Shown here: piece after piece, positions 49,263 through 62,366 of the stretch
Layout of the letters: every line of letters begins with the position of its first letter
How positions within the stretch are numbered: position 1 is the stretch's first letter
NCBI RefSeq assembly: GCF_018691265.1
Contig: NW_024881278.1
Coordinates: 4,602,001 to 4,666,000 of the forward strand
Length of the DNA: 64,000 nucleotides
DNA from: Tyto alba
Taxonomy: Eukaryota; Chordata; Aves; Strigiformes; Tytonidae
Reading direction: 5' to 3'
Notes under the pieces: model-generated
Told to the model about the DNA's origin: nothing
What the model saw: the letters and a program-made list of their open reading frames with translations, nothing else
The model's database searches: none
Translations under genes and position numbers: made by a program

Positions 49263-50782
49263 TAAAAAAGCAAAAATCACACTTGAAAGTAATATATCCA
49301 GCTATCTCTAAACATCACTCAGAAGCAAAGATGACACAACTAATTTTTTTGCAGCAGCAGCTTTTAAAACAACAGTTGGCTGGTGAACTGGCTTTCAGTT
49401 TGGATGGGACTACTCTGGCCAGAATTTCAACTCTTTGTGTTTGAAAACCTTGGCTGAAGAGAAGTTCTGCTTCAGTTGCCTAGTGTCCCTGTTCTCCCCA
49501 CTGGGCCAGGCTCTGATGTGCTTCCCTGGATGTGGCAGGACCCTGGTGCCCACCTTCCCTCCAGGGGTCTAACACAGCAGGAGATTCTGGTTCAGATAGG
49601 AAAAAACATACAAACTATTCAGAGGGCAAAGCAATACCTTTGCATAATCCTAATTATTTTAGTCTAATTGTTCTAAACAATTTTACCATTAACACAGGTA
49701 CTTCTGAGAATTGAGCAAAGCCAATGGGTAAGACAGGTGAATCAGCTACTAAAATACAATAAAATTTAGAAGTGAAAGATCAATTTTCTGGGTTGAAAAC
49801 CTCCACTTGACTCTAGCAATTGCCACCCCCACTCCAATCTGTAATGTAGGTGGGGCACGGCACCACCTCTCCCATCAGAAGTGGAAAATCCAGTGTTCAC
49901 ATTAGCTGTGCTCTTAAAATTACTAAACAGAGACTGCTGGGAAAACCCAATATATGTAGATATTTCATATTAGAGCTCAGGACACTGACACTACGTTGCC
50001 GCACCACATAAATAGAAGTAAGATTTATGTGGGTTATTGACCACTGTATATTTTCCCACTGAATCATAATTATAGATTCTCTTTTACTGTTGCTGCTAAG
50101 TAATTCTATGATGAATCTGATTCACTGTGCAAACACAGTATTCACCAGAACTCAGAGTGTCTTGTGTCTTAATAGTGCCAGCCTGGGGCACATGTAGCGC
50201 ACAGTGACCAGGGGCACGGGTCCGAGACTCACAAAACCCCCTGCAAGGTCCACCTCTGGGGCGAAGGCTGCGCCAGATGTGGCTTCACATCAGGCACTTA
50301 CAGGCATCTGCAGAAACGTCTCACATACCGGTTCCCACGTAGGTTGTGTGAATGAGAAGATACTTCCCTGATGCCACAGGATTTTCAAAACAGTGAGTAC
50401 CAACCGCTAAAGCACCACCTAAAAAGGAAGGACCATTTCACACCCATTTCTTTTATCAAAAGGCCACTAGAACATCGGATTTCCAGGAGAAGGCTCCTGC
50501 CTCTGAATGCTCATGGAGGGAGGCATTCTGCAGAGGGCCAGGCTCGCATACTTGCTGTTGCCCAGCTCGAAGCACACAGCATGCTGGCACGTGCCTCTCC
50601 TGGGGTGCACAGGGACCCCATGCCCCTAACCTGAGGCTGAGGACGCTCAAGTGCTTTTCCAGACTCCAGTTGCTCAAGAAAATTTTCCCATTACTTCACA
50701 AGTGAATCAAATGAATGAATATGCCTCACAGTTACTTTTTTTTCTGGTTTCCCTCCCCACCATGGAGATTCCTGAGCTGGCA

Positions 50783-50850
50783 CAGGCCAGTGTCATTCCA
50801 CTGAGGTCAATGGAATGATGCCCATTTATATCAGCTGATGATTTAAACCC
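50783..50850. repeat. fold-back repeat remnant, 'TTTACACCAG' family
   Basis: CATTCCACTGAGGTCAATGG, AATGATGCCCATTTATATCAG, CTGATGATTTAAACCCC keep the centre and right half of the palindrome ('ccattgacttcaatggagc..cgatttacaccagctgaggatctggccc'). CATTCCACTGAGGTCAATGGAATG itself is a short hairpin. Confidence 0.5.
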
Positions 50851-52319
50851 CTAGACTTTCTCTCTGGCACACAATCCTTTTCCACCGAGACTGGATATAA
50901 AGCAGAGTCTAGAACACATGGAGGTGAAGACACCCACAGCTGGTCTAAACTCACACTTCCACCCTTGCAGCTGCATCAGAACAGTAGGGTTTTTTTCAGA
51001 AACTAATTCAATGTAGACATGTCTCTAAAGGGAAGGAGAAAAACCCAGCACGTACGTCAATGGTAAATAGATACTAGCAAGCAGCAACAGCACAACTGGC
51101 ATCAAGATGAGGTTCCGCCTACTCACCAACACTTCCAACTTTACTTTTTTGCACAAGTAAGCACTAGAACAGCTACAAGGAAGAATCATCATGTAGAAGT
51201 GGGGAAGAGACTGTCTGAGGGGACCTTCCTTGTAAAGCGAAGCTACACTATGGAAAACTCATGAGAACTGTTGGCTGAGGTAACTGTGTAATGCTGTAGC
51301 ATGTTTGGGGAAGAATTCCAGCTTGACTTCTGCAATGACTGTCTTATGTCCTCAAGTGTGAGATTTTATTATCCTTATCTTGGCAAGCATGGCATTTACT
51401 TATTGGCCACAGCCATACTGCAGAAAGGGAGGACTGGCTTGCTATCATTCCTGGCTGGGTGGTTGCTAGGCCAGCTGTCCCAAAAGTTGGAGAGAAAGAG
51501 AGAATGTTGATGAGATCATGCCTCAGCCCATCTACTTCCAGCTGAAGTCACAAAGGATCACAATCTAAAAGGCAATAATTACGCAGGGAACTCAAGCAAC
51601 CAGGCATCTCCCACATTTGGAAACCAGAGGCACCTGGCTGGTAAACAACCGAGAGGGACGTTACCACCAAAAGGAGCCATTTGAGGCCAATTCTGAGATA
51701 CTGTTTCTGGAAGGCTGAATTTCTGAAGTCTGTAACACACTGGAATGTGCATCCTGGCCTGCTGCTCAGTAAGTGCTGCTTCAGCCACATTTGAGCGTGG
51801 AGCAATAGTGACATAAAGTGGCCTGGTGGGTTAATCACAGGTAGAAGGTGGAAGCATTTCCCAGGAGACCAGACAGTACCTTATAATGTTATTCTAGCAT
51901 GACATGCTGTAAGAAAAACAAGTCCCAGGTACTACCTCATTCCTTACAGAAGGGACACCAGAGCCCTCCACAGCTGGTAATGGTAAATAGCACAGGATTG
52001 CCTGGAAGGAGGTATCTGAAACACTGCCTGCCCCTTTCCATAGGTGAGCCTTGCAAAACAATAGAGGTGAATAGAAAAGCACAGGTATAAATACATATGA
52101 AAACGTGGAAGACTGTGACAATATTATATCCCACCCAGATGTCTGGTTCTCTGAAAATAAACCATTTGAACAATAACAGCAAAAACTCAATATCATTTCA
52201 GTCTATGTGCCCACAACCTGACAGCCGACTGCCACCTTAGAGATCAGCACATGTAAAGTGTACCTTCAGAGCAATGTGAACAAAACGAAGGAAATCATAA
52301 AAAGATCATTCAGCTGTCT

Positions 52320-52830
52320 GACCTTCCTGTCAGGACCACCTGATCAGGTTAAATTGTCTGCAAATATCAATCAATATCTCGGTATTAGATGGCATTATTA
52401 AATGTCAGCAGAGACATGCCAATTCTTCCACTTGAGTTCTCTGCTGACTATTGTATCTCCATATGCTTATTATTATTTGTGGGGGTTTTATTCTAATTCC
52501 TACAGGAATAGATTTGTCCCCAGGCACCATACAGTGCACAAGACAGAATGATCCCCATGTCAATTAAGGTTTCCTCAAGATAATTTGACACACATTTTCT
52601 TAGTTAACAACATCATAAGTATTAGACCTAATTACAGGGAAAACCATGTACATTATAAAATATAAATTAAGGTTTGTTTTATAGATTAAAAGCAAATCAA
52701 TATTTAGCAGTAGCTTTTTCAAAAATATTTTCTGTAATTACGGTATGACACTGATTAGGAATTCAGGCTGGAATTATGGTTTGGGTTTATTATCCAGTAA
52801 ACTGATAGGGAAACGCCTACCCTGTTAAAC
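52320..52830. other. possible conserved non-coding element
   Basis: About 500 bp of repeat-free AT-rich sequence with dense homeodomain-like words: CCTAATTACAGG near 52628, TATAAATTAAGG near 52661, CTGTAATTACGG near 52732, ATCAATCAATATC near 52369. Two clear CAATTAAGG/AAATTAAGG copies occur near 52562 and 52664. It has no coding potential and reads like an enhancer-type element, by texture only. Confidence 0.27.
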
Positions 52831-53485
52831 CACAGTTCTTTGGGTGGTTCTTCTCTGGCCATAAAAGATCACAGCTGGGCCCTCGATGGCTTCAGGACAA
52901 TTTGATGCAAGTAGTATCATTTGTGTGTTAACAGCATCATGAGAGTTTGCTGGTGATGCTGTCAGTCAGAACTATGTAATAACTGTCAATTTCAAAGATT
53001 TGGAGGAGATGATTTTACTAAAAAAAAAAATATTTTCATATGTTTTGCTTGTCAAAGCTAAACTTGGTTTACTTTACAAATTTGTACTGTATTATGTATT
53101 GTTTAGGTAGCACACAGTCCAACTGTAAGCATACATACCGGGAAGCGTATCTTACTGACATCAAGTAAGCATAAATTATTTTTAGCTAATGACAAGTACA
53201 CATGCTGTCAGAGATGCCTGTTAAAGTGCTCACTGTTTGCCTTGGGATATCTCTAGATTTCAAAAACAAAGAAAAATGTCAGAAATAGAAATCAACAATT
53301 AATATTGGTGACTTGTAACTAAAAAGTAAAACTGTAATTACAACAACCAGAAGTAGAACGTAAAGAGATAACCACTGAGAGAAGCTGTTTCACAAAAAGT
53401 TTTACTTGCCTTTTTTTTTCTTCTGAAAAAGTGGTAGGGGTTAAAATAGAACACAGAAAAATAAAACCAATTTTTTAGAAGTTGC

Positions 53486-53521
53486 TTTTTTTTCCTTTTT
53501 TTTTTTTTTTTTTTTCCCCCC
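53486..53521. repeat. T8, T20 and C6 pyrimidine tract
   Basis: T8, CC, T20 and then C6, ending about 120 bp before the recognisable start of the 53.6-kb CR1. Confidence 0.9.
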
Positions 53522-53639
53522 TGGAGAAGAAAGACTCTGTTTCTTTGCTACACAAAGACTCTTTCATTGCTTGGATCCTGAAGTGTTAAGCTAGTTACTC
53601 TGCTTTGCTATCTATTCACACTGTCAAGAATTCCCTAAA

Positions 53640-54231
53640 AATCAAGAGCAGGGTGGGCAGGAGGACGAGGGAGGGGATTCTCCAGCTCTACTCTCACTCT
53701 CATGAGCCCCCCCTGCAGTGCTGGGGCCAGCTCGGGGGCCCCCACCAGCAGAAGGACCCGGAGCTGCTCGAGCGGGGCCAGAGGAGGCCACGAAGATGCT
53801 GGGGGGGCTGGAGCAGCTCCCCTGGGGGGCCGGGCTGAGAGAGCTGGGGGGGTTCAGCCTGGAGAAGAGAAGGCTCCGGGGAGCCCTTCGAGCGGCCTCC
53901 CAGGGCTTAAAGGGGGGACAGGAGAGGTGGGGGGGGACTCTGGGTCAGGGGGTGTGAGGGTAGGATGAGGGTAACCGTTTTAAACTGAAAGAGGGTGGAT
54001 TTGGGTGAGCTCTAAGGCAGAAATCCTTCCCTGTGCGGGGGGTGAGGCGCTGGCCCAGGGTGCCCAGAGCAGCTGTGGCTGCCCCCTCCCTGGAAGGGTT
54101 CCAGGCCAGGTTGGACGGGGCTGGGAGCCCCCTGGGCTGGGGGAAGGGGGCCCTGCCCGGGGCAGGGGGGGTGGGACTAGGTGAGCTTTAGGTACCTTCC
54201 AACCCAAACCAGTCTGTGATTCTATAATAAA
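53640..54231 (+). mobile_element. CR1 LINE, 3' end, 5'-truncated
   Basis: This is the 3' part of a CR1 non-LTR retrotransposon in sense orientation, about 590 bp, and the clearest repeat in the window. Hallmarks in order are a stretch like GAGGGAGGGGATTCT, the CTGCAGTGCTGGGGCCAG and CCAGAGGAGG blocks, AGCCTGGAGAAGAGAAGGC, TTTTAAACTGAAAGAGGGT, a GGTGAGGCGCTGGCCCAGGG block, CCTCCCTGGAAGG, and a tail ending CCTTCCAACCCAAACC plus GATTCTAT, the CR1 3' signature. It is very GC- and G-rich, unlike its AT-rich flanks, with several runs of five to seven G. The 5' truncation is normal for CR1 and leaves no working reverse transcriptase. Well-preserved blocks suggest it is the youngest repeat here. The open frames inside it are by-products of base composition, not genes. 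Confidence 0.95.
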
Positions 54232-54779
54232 TCCGGTGTGAACAGGGTCCACAGGTTCTGATGGCTGGAAATGGGACGTATGTAGAAAGACATGAGCGAG
54301 CCAGAGCTTTTAGGTGGATGTGCCTCAACTTTCTGTTCTAAGAAGCTCCCCAAGTAAGACTAATCAAGTTTGATTTCAGCAGCAACTAATTTTTTTCATA
54401 GTGAAAACTCAAGGCAAGTAGAAGACAACAGGAAAGGACATATAACCTCTGATACAAGAGTTGTAACTGTAGCTCACTCTGTCTCTTTCTCCTTGGCTTC
54501 AACAGCCTTCTGAGCTGAAGCAAATTGTGCCCTGCTGACTCTAGGGACTCTCCTCTGTCCCTTCTGTTCCCTTGGGGCCTGACTGACAGTTCCCTTCTCC
54601 CCAGAGTATCCTCTCACTCCCCCATCTACTCTTCTACCAATGTTTTTCTCTCTGAGCATGCATCTGAGGACACCACAAGCAAATGTAGCACATACCATAT
54701 GTCACAACACACAAACAACTCTGGGCATATTAGTGCCCCAATGGGACTCACTGGAGCTGTTCCAAAAAAAGAAGCAAAC

Positions 54780-54850
54780 AAAAAAAAAAAAAAAAAAAAA
54801 AAAAAACCACAGCAAAACAAATTAAAAAAGAAAAAAAAAAAACAACAACA
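54780..54850. repeat. A27 and A-rich tract
   Basis: Twenty-seven consecutive A (54780-54806), then AAAAC and AAAAG units, A11-12 near 54832, and AAC triplets. A plus-strand open frame (about 54525-55040) translates it as polylysine and is an artefact. Confidence 0.93.
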
Positions 54851-55670
54851 CGTGAGAAGGAGCAGGACATACTTGCCGTGTAAAAGCACCATGAAAAGTC
54901 ATCTACTTTTTCCTACTACGTCAACTACAGAACATGGGCATAAAGATGTAAGTGTAGAAAGATGTCTCACACCCCTGGCCAACAGAAAAGGACTTAATTT
55001 CAGAGACTATTCATCCACTGAGGTTATGAAAGCAGGCTGATCCCTCAAATACAGAAGTATTCAGAGAAGCTAGTAAACAAAATTGGGTAACGATGCAGAT
55101 CACCGCTATGATCCATAGATTTAAAGGCACAAACTGGTTGCGATTAGAGGCTTGGTGCACTTTTGACTGGAGAAATGATTACGTCACAGCAAAGGGGGAA
55201 AAAAATCCACAAGGCACAACATCTCACTAACCAAAACCCCATCCATTTTTTCCTGTTTCCTCAGCAGAACATCCAAAATACCTTGTTCTACATCGCAACA
55301 AGCCTAACTCCAAAGAGTTTGGACAGCAGAAATAATGACACAGGTTTAAGAAGGTAAAAAATCCTTCCTGCTCTTTGATTAACTGGGCTTCTTGATGGAG
55401 TTAAGTGCAAACAGCTGCCTGGACTTCAACTGAAAAGCCTAAATCTAAACACTCGGTGTTTACATAACCCAAACTTCTAATCAGGCAGCTGGATAATCCA
55501 CCCATTTAAAGTATCCCTAAGAGTTTCAGGGAAATGTGATTTTCTTACAGCTAAGCCAATCAACAACCACTTTTAAAAACTCCAGCTACCGAGTTACTGC
55601 TTTGGAACAGCAGTCTCAGCGGGATGGGGTCACGACCCCACAGTGAATCACAAAGCAATTTTGGTGGGAT

Positions 55671-55728
55671 CCTTTCCCCTTTCTTTTTCTTTTTTCTTTC
55701 TCTCTCTCTTTTTTTTTTTTTTTTCTTT
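55671..55728. repeat. polypyrimidine tract (CT)n / T17
   Basis: CTTT-type units, then (TC)n, then about 17 T. The minus strand is polypurine and gives a spurious lysine/arginine/glutamate-rich frame. Confidence 0.93.
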
Positions 55729-56424
55729 GAGAAGTACAAATCTGAATCTCTAATTTCCTCTGTATTCAGATGCTGCAAGGTAATAAATTAGAGAAGGAGA
55801 AAAGCATATAGCAGTTCTTACATGCATTCTAACATTTGCTCACAGGACCTTAATCTAAAATCTCGTGAAATCCTGACCACATCCACCTGGAACCAAGAAC
55901 TTGGAAAAGGCAAAGTACAATCACCACCACCAGAGTCCATAATTTCTCAGGGGGAAAAAAGGGAAAGAGAAGCAGGACCTAGGAACAAGAAGATTTCACA
56001 GAAGACAACAATATAGATATTTACCTCACCACTCACAGGATTCAATATTCCTTAAATTGACAGACACATTCATAGTGACTTTAACTGGCCATAGCACTCC
56101 ATCTTTAGGGCCCTATCACATCTCACAGGAGTGTTTTACCACCATAACTCGTTATAAAATCAGGCTCTTGGGTTTTTTTTTTACGTTTGGTTGAAGTATT
56201 TTCACCTTATTGAAGTTTATGATTATTTACCAGATATCCCAATGTTTATCTGTCTTTTCCTAACTTAGTAAAGTCCCTGGGCCAGTCACACCAGTTAAAT
56301 AATGAGAGTCTAAACACAAATATTTTTCCTGGTCAATACCACAGCTAATAATCTGCTCATCCACACAATCACTAACAATATATTTTATAATTCAACTAAA
56401 TTTTAAGTGTCCCCAAAAAGGGAG

Positions 56425-56570
56425 ATGCTTCCTGGACTAAGCAGAGAAACATGGGTTTTATTTCTGAGCCTACAGGGCGATCCTGGACAACTTACTTGAT
56501 ACTTCTGTGCCTTCACACCTCTACCTGTAAAAGGTGGCTGGTGATGTTTAGCTTTCAGTGTGAGACATAC
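56425..56570 (+). mobile_element. MIR-type SINE, sense, diverged
   Basis: CATGGGTTTTATTTCTGAGCC, GATCCTGGACAACTTACTTG, TACTTCTGTGCCTTCACACC and TCTACCTGTAAAAGGTGGCTG follow in MIR order ('gggttctattcctggctc...gacctt.gacaagtcactt...ctctgtgcctcag..ccc..ctgtaaaatgg'). The 3' end is not recognisable. Confidence 0.62.
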
Positions 56571-56958
56571 TAAAGCCAATTGCTTAGTTTTAGTAACGAA
56601 CCATAATGCTCAAGTCTGCAAGTAAAGTTGTATTTTAAAACTAGTGAACTAAATTGAAAACAAGAAAAAGATTTAACTTTTTCCAAGCAGGAAGTGATGC
56701 TTTTAGAACACATGGTAATAAAATAAAAATAAAAGGACATGATTTTAGACAGAGCTGATACAATCTGGCCATAGAGGAAATAAACTTCACTCGGTGTTTC
56801 TTCATTTTGCCAAAACCCCAGCAGAGCAGCAGAAATACGGCACTGAAGATCCAACACTGGAAAAACAGGGCTATATAACACCCTTTCAGATTATACGTCA
56901 AATATTTTAATTCCTAGCAAAAGAGGTCGAAATGTTTGGGGCCAGAGCTGAGAAAAGC

Positions 56959-56991
56959 TTTTTTTTTTTTTTTTTTGCTTTTTTTTTTTTT
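56959..56991. repeat. T18-GC-T13 tract
   Basis: Two long T runs split by GC. Confidence 0.93.
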
Positions 56992-59900
56992 AAAAACTTC
57001 TAAGAATTGTTTATAAATATTGAAATGTTGAAAGGAATGTGGCAAATTTTAATCCAGATCTGAATACACAGATAAAAATTTCTTGTGCTTTTCAGTGATA
57101 GCAGAGGTCCTGTTCAAATAACTTGAATATACTGGTAGAAAAACGAAGATCAGTAAAAGCTCGGCATGAGGTTTCCAAGAATTTCTGCTTGTGAATAGGT
57201 GTCCTTTCCACAAAGAAGCCTCAAAGAGAGCTCTTGTGAATTAATATTCACTAACTTCTGCTGTACTAGACAATCACTGTAGCTCATGAATATCTCAGTC
57301 AGCCTCTCCTGGCTTTACCCAATGATCTAACAGCTAACTGTCAGTGGACAGCAGTGAGAACAAAAATATTTGATTTGATAGAAAACTTTCATGTCCTTCA
57401 CCTTCATGCTAAGAAGCCAGCTGTCATATCTGCTCTATTCTTAGCTCTGCCTGGTTCCTATTGGGACTACATGGCACATTAGCTGCCCCCAGCTGAATTG
57501 CACAGTCCGCTCCTACCTGCATCCTAGCAAATTCCTATGCCTTTTTTAAGAGTCTACAGCTCCTTTCATCTTTCTAGTTTCTTTTCCACTCCTGTGGCGG
57601 ATCGGCACAGAAAGCAGAAAGTCTGGCAAAAAGGGTAGCAGAGTCTAGCCCTACCCCCATGAGAGATGAAGTGGCAAGTGATAGGAAATTGAAAGATTAT
57701 TTATAAACTACCAAAATAATTTCAGTTCCCTCCAGTTCTAATCCTCCTTTTCATGTATAGGACGAGACCACCTCTATATGGTTTTTTGGAAATTTGTTTA
57801 AGGTTCCCATTTAATTATTTTCATAAAAGCTGAAGGGAAGTTTGGAGAGCTCTGAGCCGCAGAAACAAAAGCAGTCTATATACTCCTCTCTGTGTGAGGC
57901 CCTAACGCTACACACATGAGAAGGGGCAACAAGCAGCGTGTAACTAAGTCTGGCTGCTGTGCTGAGAAGGCACGGCGGAAGGAGACAGCCAGCTCGCAGT
58001 CAGTAAAACGCAGGATCGGACACCGCTTGCAGCTTTGGCTGGGAGCCTGCCCTGCACCGAAAGCCCACGATGCAAGGCAAGTGCACCCAGCCCGAGGCGG
58101 CGGAGGATACCTGGAAGTGACGGCCTCCAGGCCATCACCGCTCTGCCCTGCCCTTCAGCCACAGGCCTCCCGGCAATGCCGGCCGAGAGCTCCGGATTTA
58201 TTACCTTCACAGGCTGCAGAGCCCCCTTCCTTTGCTGAACAGCACAAAGTATTTTCACGAAGAACACCTGCAGCACTTGTGTCCGGTTTCCCTCCTGAAC
58301 ATCTTTTTAATCAGGTGGCTTTTGAGATAAAGTGCTTCAGTTAGGCAACCACGTGTTTTCATTAAGGGTTCAGTTTGTCTTTCTTTCCAACAACTTTCCC
58401 GACAGCCAGAATAATAGAAATATTGCTATTCAAATAACTGTGTCCTATAAAAATAAATACATCTGCAGTATCTTGTGTTGAAAAAACAGCCAAGCCCAAA
58501 TATTACCCAGAGATTTTGATAAATAAAAGAAGTTTCAAGGGAAACACCCCTTCGATGCTCCCATCTTTCCACAGTCTTCATTTCCTGTATCTTGAAAATG
58601 CAAATAAAGGTTTATAACAAGATGCAAATATAACTTTTTCAGCAGCATATATATCAAATCAGACTCATGCAGCCATATACTTAGGTTGCAATACACACTT
58701 TGAAGAGAGAGTCATTTTACAATATCTTGGCATGGTGGAACTCATCTACAACCTGAACCTAGTAGTCAGTAGGAACTTGCATGTAAGAATCTGAGTAATA
58801 AAGCTCATTCAAAATGAGCCCATTTAACCTTTTCTAAGCCTTATTTAAACCTGTAAAAGACAGTGTAGACCATTAATGTTACTCTGTATGTGAGAACGCT
58901 AGCCACAATACTATTACAACTGTTAATAGGTATTCACCCGTATCCATTGAATAATGTCGTGGCAGGCAGTGCATTTTGGGTTTTTCTCCTTGTCCTGCAA
59001 TTTTATAGCTGTGTCAAACTTGGACAACACATTTCACTTTTCCCTTGCCAAGAGAGCAAAATCTTGTTACCAAAAAAAGGCTATCTTATTTATGCTTCTG
59101 TATGATATTTAACCCACAAACAGCTCTAGTTAAGACTGCAAATATAGACACCAATGTGAGAAGTAATAGCAGTAGCTCTATCTGCAGAAAAGGAGGTGCA
59201 GATATCTGGGTGTTTTAAGACAGAAGCTTTCCAGCTCTCAAACTGGCAGGCTCAGCCCTGCGAGCTAACACGCAGCCCTGCTGGTGCTTACAGCTGCTGC
59301 AGCCCCAATTAAAACAAGTTGTTCATACACAGCTCCAAACCCTATTTAACTTCACTGTATATCTCTGTATTCACACTAGTGTGTAAAAAGCCCCCAGCCA
59401 GGGGTACGGTGCAGAACCAGATCCTATCTGCTCGCTGACTCCGTGCGACACCAATCACAGCTGCAAGGCAAATACTGCTTTCATTCTCCAGGGGGTTCTA
59501 AGAAAATTTATTTGAAGTCTGAAAGTGATAAAGGGCAGTTATTCTGTATAGCAAACAATTTTCTATAGTAAACAATTACATATTCAGCATCTGCTTATCT
59601 TGGCCAAAAAAGAGGGTTTTTTAAATAAAAACAGAACTATATTTAAAGATTCGAAACTCAGAATTTTTTTAACAAGGTCTGCCTAAAGAAATTGGAAGGC
59701 CATTTTTTTCTAGAAGGATAATATAATTGTATAGAATTGCAAGAATCTCTACTGAACATTTGCCTGTGTTTCTGTGTAACTGAAAAGAAAATGGTTACAA
59801 AGAACAACCTCACAAATGCAGAATCATGCTGCCAAGGTTACGTACACCTCCATCATAGTTTCAGTGGGTGTCTCACAGTACTTCTGGGGGCCACAAAACA

Positions 59901-60349
59901 TACTCTGACGCAGGCACTCTAAAAACTAAGGCAGAATTTTTAGAACAATCAAAAATACCATCAAACTATTTCACATGTGCAACATGTCCATGATGGAGTA
60001 TTCCAAGCAACAATAGAAAAACTAAAAGAAAAACATAAACTATATGATGTGCATAATATGGGTTTTCACAAAATAGGGAAAACCAGGTTTCTCACGGGGA
60101 TTCAGAGTTAAGCTATCTACTATCCGAAAGGAGAACTAGCTACTGTCTGTCATCGGTGCACTACTAACAGATTATTAGTTTGCTGACATCTCCATCTAGA
60201 AAAAACTGGTAAATTGTCTCAGGATGAGAGGCAACAGTGAGTGAAAAGGACTTGCTGTGATGTGGTGGTGGCAAGCAGGATTTTTTAGACATCTACACTT
60301 ACTTTGTGATAAAATGCTTCTAAGATGGTGTCACTTCCTTCCCAGACAG

Positions 60350-60690
60350 CCCAGCTTTTCTTAGTGCCTGATACTGAATCAGTGACCTTCTGTGAATCGG
60401 AGCTAATCTCAGGATATGTCACATCTGTAGCAGGAGGAACAGCTGAGCAACACTTGTCTGGGCATAATTGAGCCTCAAGATTGCAGAGCAGTGTGTGATT
60501 AATTGGCTGAAGGATTCCTGATAAAGAGGAAGAGGATAATGACCTGCCTGGGTCAATGGGTGGTGCTCTGCTTATCTGGAAGCATAACAGGCATTAAAAG
60601 AAATGCTCCTGATCAAGGTCACAGGGAACAGTGACAGATTCTGTGTGAGTGTGAATTTGAGGCATTTCAAAATCACATTCCATAGACATG
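60350..60690. promoter_or_regulatory. possible enhancer with nuclear-receptor-type sites
   Basis: TGACCT at 60540-60545 and GGTCA at 60551-60555 face outward, and TCAAGGTCA at 60613-60621 is an exact extended half-site of the ERR/SF-1 type. Nearby are TGTGATTAATTGGC (homeodomain-like), CTTATCTGGAAG (GATA and ETS cores) and AGATAAGs nearby in reversed form. The surrounding sequence is complex and repeat-free. Function is inferred from motifs only. Confidence 0.27.
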
Positions 60691-62366
60691 CACAGCGGTA
60701 AGTGTACTTAGGAAGAGTATTTTAATGCCTTTTATGGTTTTGGTTCCACCATCATTATTCACAAACCTACTGCCAGGAGCCTAATCTTGAAAAGATCTAC
60801 CCGATCAGTTTTGCAAGTACTTCCACACAGACTTGGCAAAAGTAAGCCTAAACCAAGGCAGTTCTCACTTGCTTTCCATGTGGATATTCTTGTTTGTTCC
60901 AAGGTCCTCTTAGAAGCAAACGGGCAATGGCCCCTCATTGGAAAACAGGAAAGAGCCACCTGCAGCTACTTCTGTGGGCAACAGCAGTGGTGACACACAC
61001 ATGTGATTCTTGCCTTAGGAACTAGTTTGGCTCTCTAGCGTTGCTCAGCTAAGCTGAAAAGAGCAGGTATCGTTTCTACACAATGCCTGTGGCTTCCCAG
61101 CAACCCCAACAACCTCCTTGGTGCACCCTCAGGGAAGGAAAGTTTTGAATATGTCTAAGGATGGACTTTAGAGCAAGTGTGGATTGTAGGTCCACCACAG
61201 TCTTGTGCTTCAGTCCACCAGGACGCCTTATGTGGATCACCTGCACCTCGTGCAATAAGTTTGCAGCAGCAAAGCTAGGTAAGTTCAGGTAAATTTAACA
61301 AAAAGGTGCTAAACATTCACTTAAAACATTAAAGACAGGAGCAAACAAAAGATACCTCTTTATAACATAGCAGCAGTCTGTTCTGACATCCAGAGGACTC
61401 CCTGTGTCTTATGGACAGTGCATCTTCTGGTAGCTCTCCCTCAACAGCCTAAACAAATTTGACTGTCCAGATGGAAATACCCCAGGAGGTTCACAGTTGG
61501 CTGATCTAGCCAGACCTCTTCACAGGGAAGGCAAACTCTTCCCTTCCTTGCTCTTTGGAAAAACAGCAATTTGTTTAGTCGAACGGCTCTCACTGCCTCT
61601 TTCCTGGGCTGATAAGAATTTCACCTCCATCAAACTTCTGAGCAGTTTTTTCTCTTGAATTTTAAATATTCATAAAAGAGATTCTACGGGAGCTCAGCTC
61701 TTTATGCTTTATGACTGCACTCCAGCTGCCTCTAGTCTAATGATGTTTCTTTCATCTGCCACACAGATTTTCATACACTGAGGTTACTACTCAATTATAC
61801 TGTTGCTTGTGGAAAATTGAAAGGATGGCAGTTTATTGGAAATAAGTGTGAGGTAGAGTCCTACAGGGAGAAAAAGTCACTCTTTGAAGCTTCAGTCGGC
61901 ATCAGTTTATACAGGCCACACAAGAGAAGGTGTGGTGGGTCACCAGCTGACATATGCTCAGAAGAAATCAAAAGTCATACTGGTTTTGGCACAAATACAA
62001 ATGGGCAAAACATCAACTAGAACAGGAGTTTTAGTCCTTAATGGAAAGTTTTCCACTTCAAACAACCACAACAAGTAGGAAAAATTAGCTTAAAAGTCGT
62101 TCAGGACTGAAATAGTCAGAGCACGAAAAGTAACAGTGAAGAGTTTGCAACCTACAGCGTTTTCGCACTTTTTCTATTCCCTCTTCAGGCAAATGTGCCC
62201 ATTCCAAGAAGTGAACTCTATGCTGCTAATTGTGTAAGTCAGGCAAATGAGAGTTCATGGTTTCAACAGTTGTTCCATCCTATGACAGGCTCATCTGGCA
62301 GTACGTATCTTCTCAGCAAACACCAAATGGCCAAGTTGCCATGAGCAATCCATAGCCTCACACTGA

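Larger units (their letters stand above)
49263..53485. other. non-coding stretch between two CR1 copies
   Basis: Mixed sequence to about 52.3 kb includes the fold-back remnant at 50.78 kb. It then becomes markedly AT-rich and complex, including the possible conserved element. Short frames at 50371-50677 and 51548-51838 are unsupported. Confidence 0.55.

Noticed and set aside
48963..49280. 105-codon minus-strand frame
   Set aside because: It is largely the antisense of the CR1 fragment at 49080-49262.
53605..53968. Several overlapping GC-rich plus-strand frames
   Set aside because: They lie inside the CR1 3' end in more than one frame and do not encode its reverse transcriptase.
54525..55040. 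Longest open frame in the window (171 codons, plus)
   Set aside because: It owes its length to the A27 and A-rich tract, read as polylysine. There is no start context, splice site or domain.
56641..56901. Minus-strand hydrophobic frames behind a good acceptor (CCCTGTTTTTCCAG)
   Set aside because: Two frames are open at once in AT-rich DNA, which favours composition over coding. There is no partner exon or clear poly(A) site.
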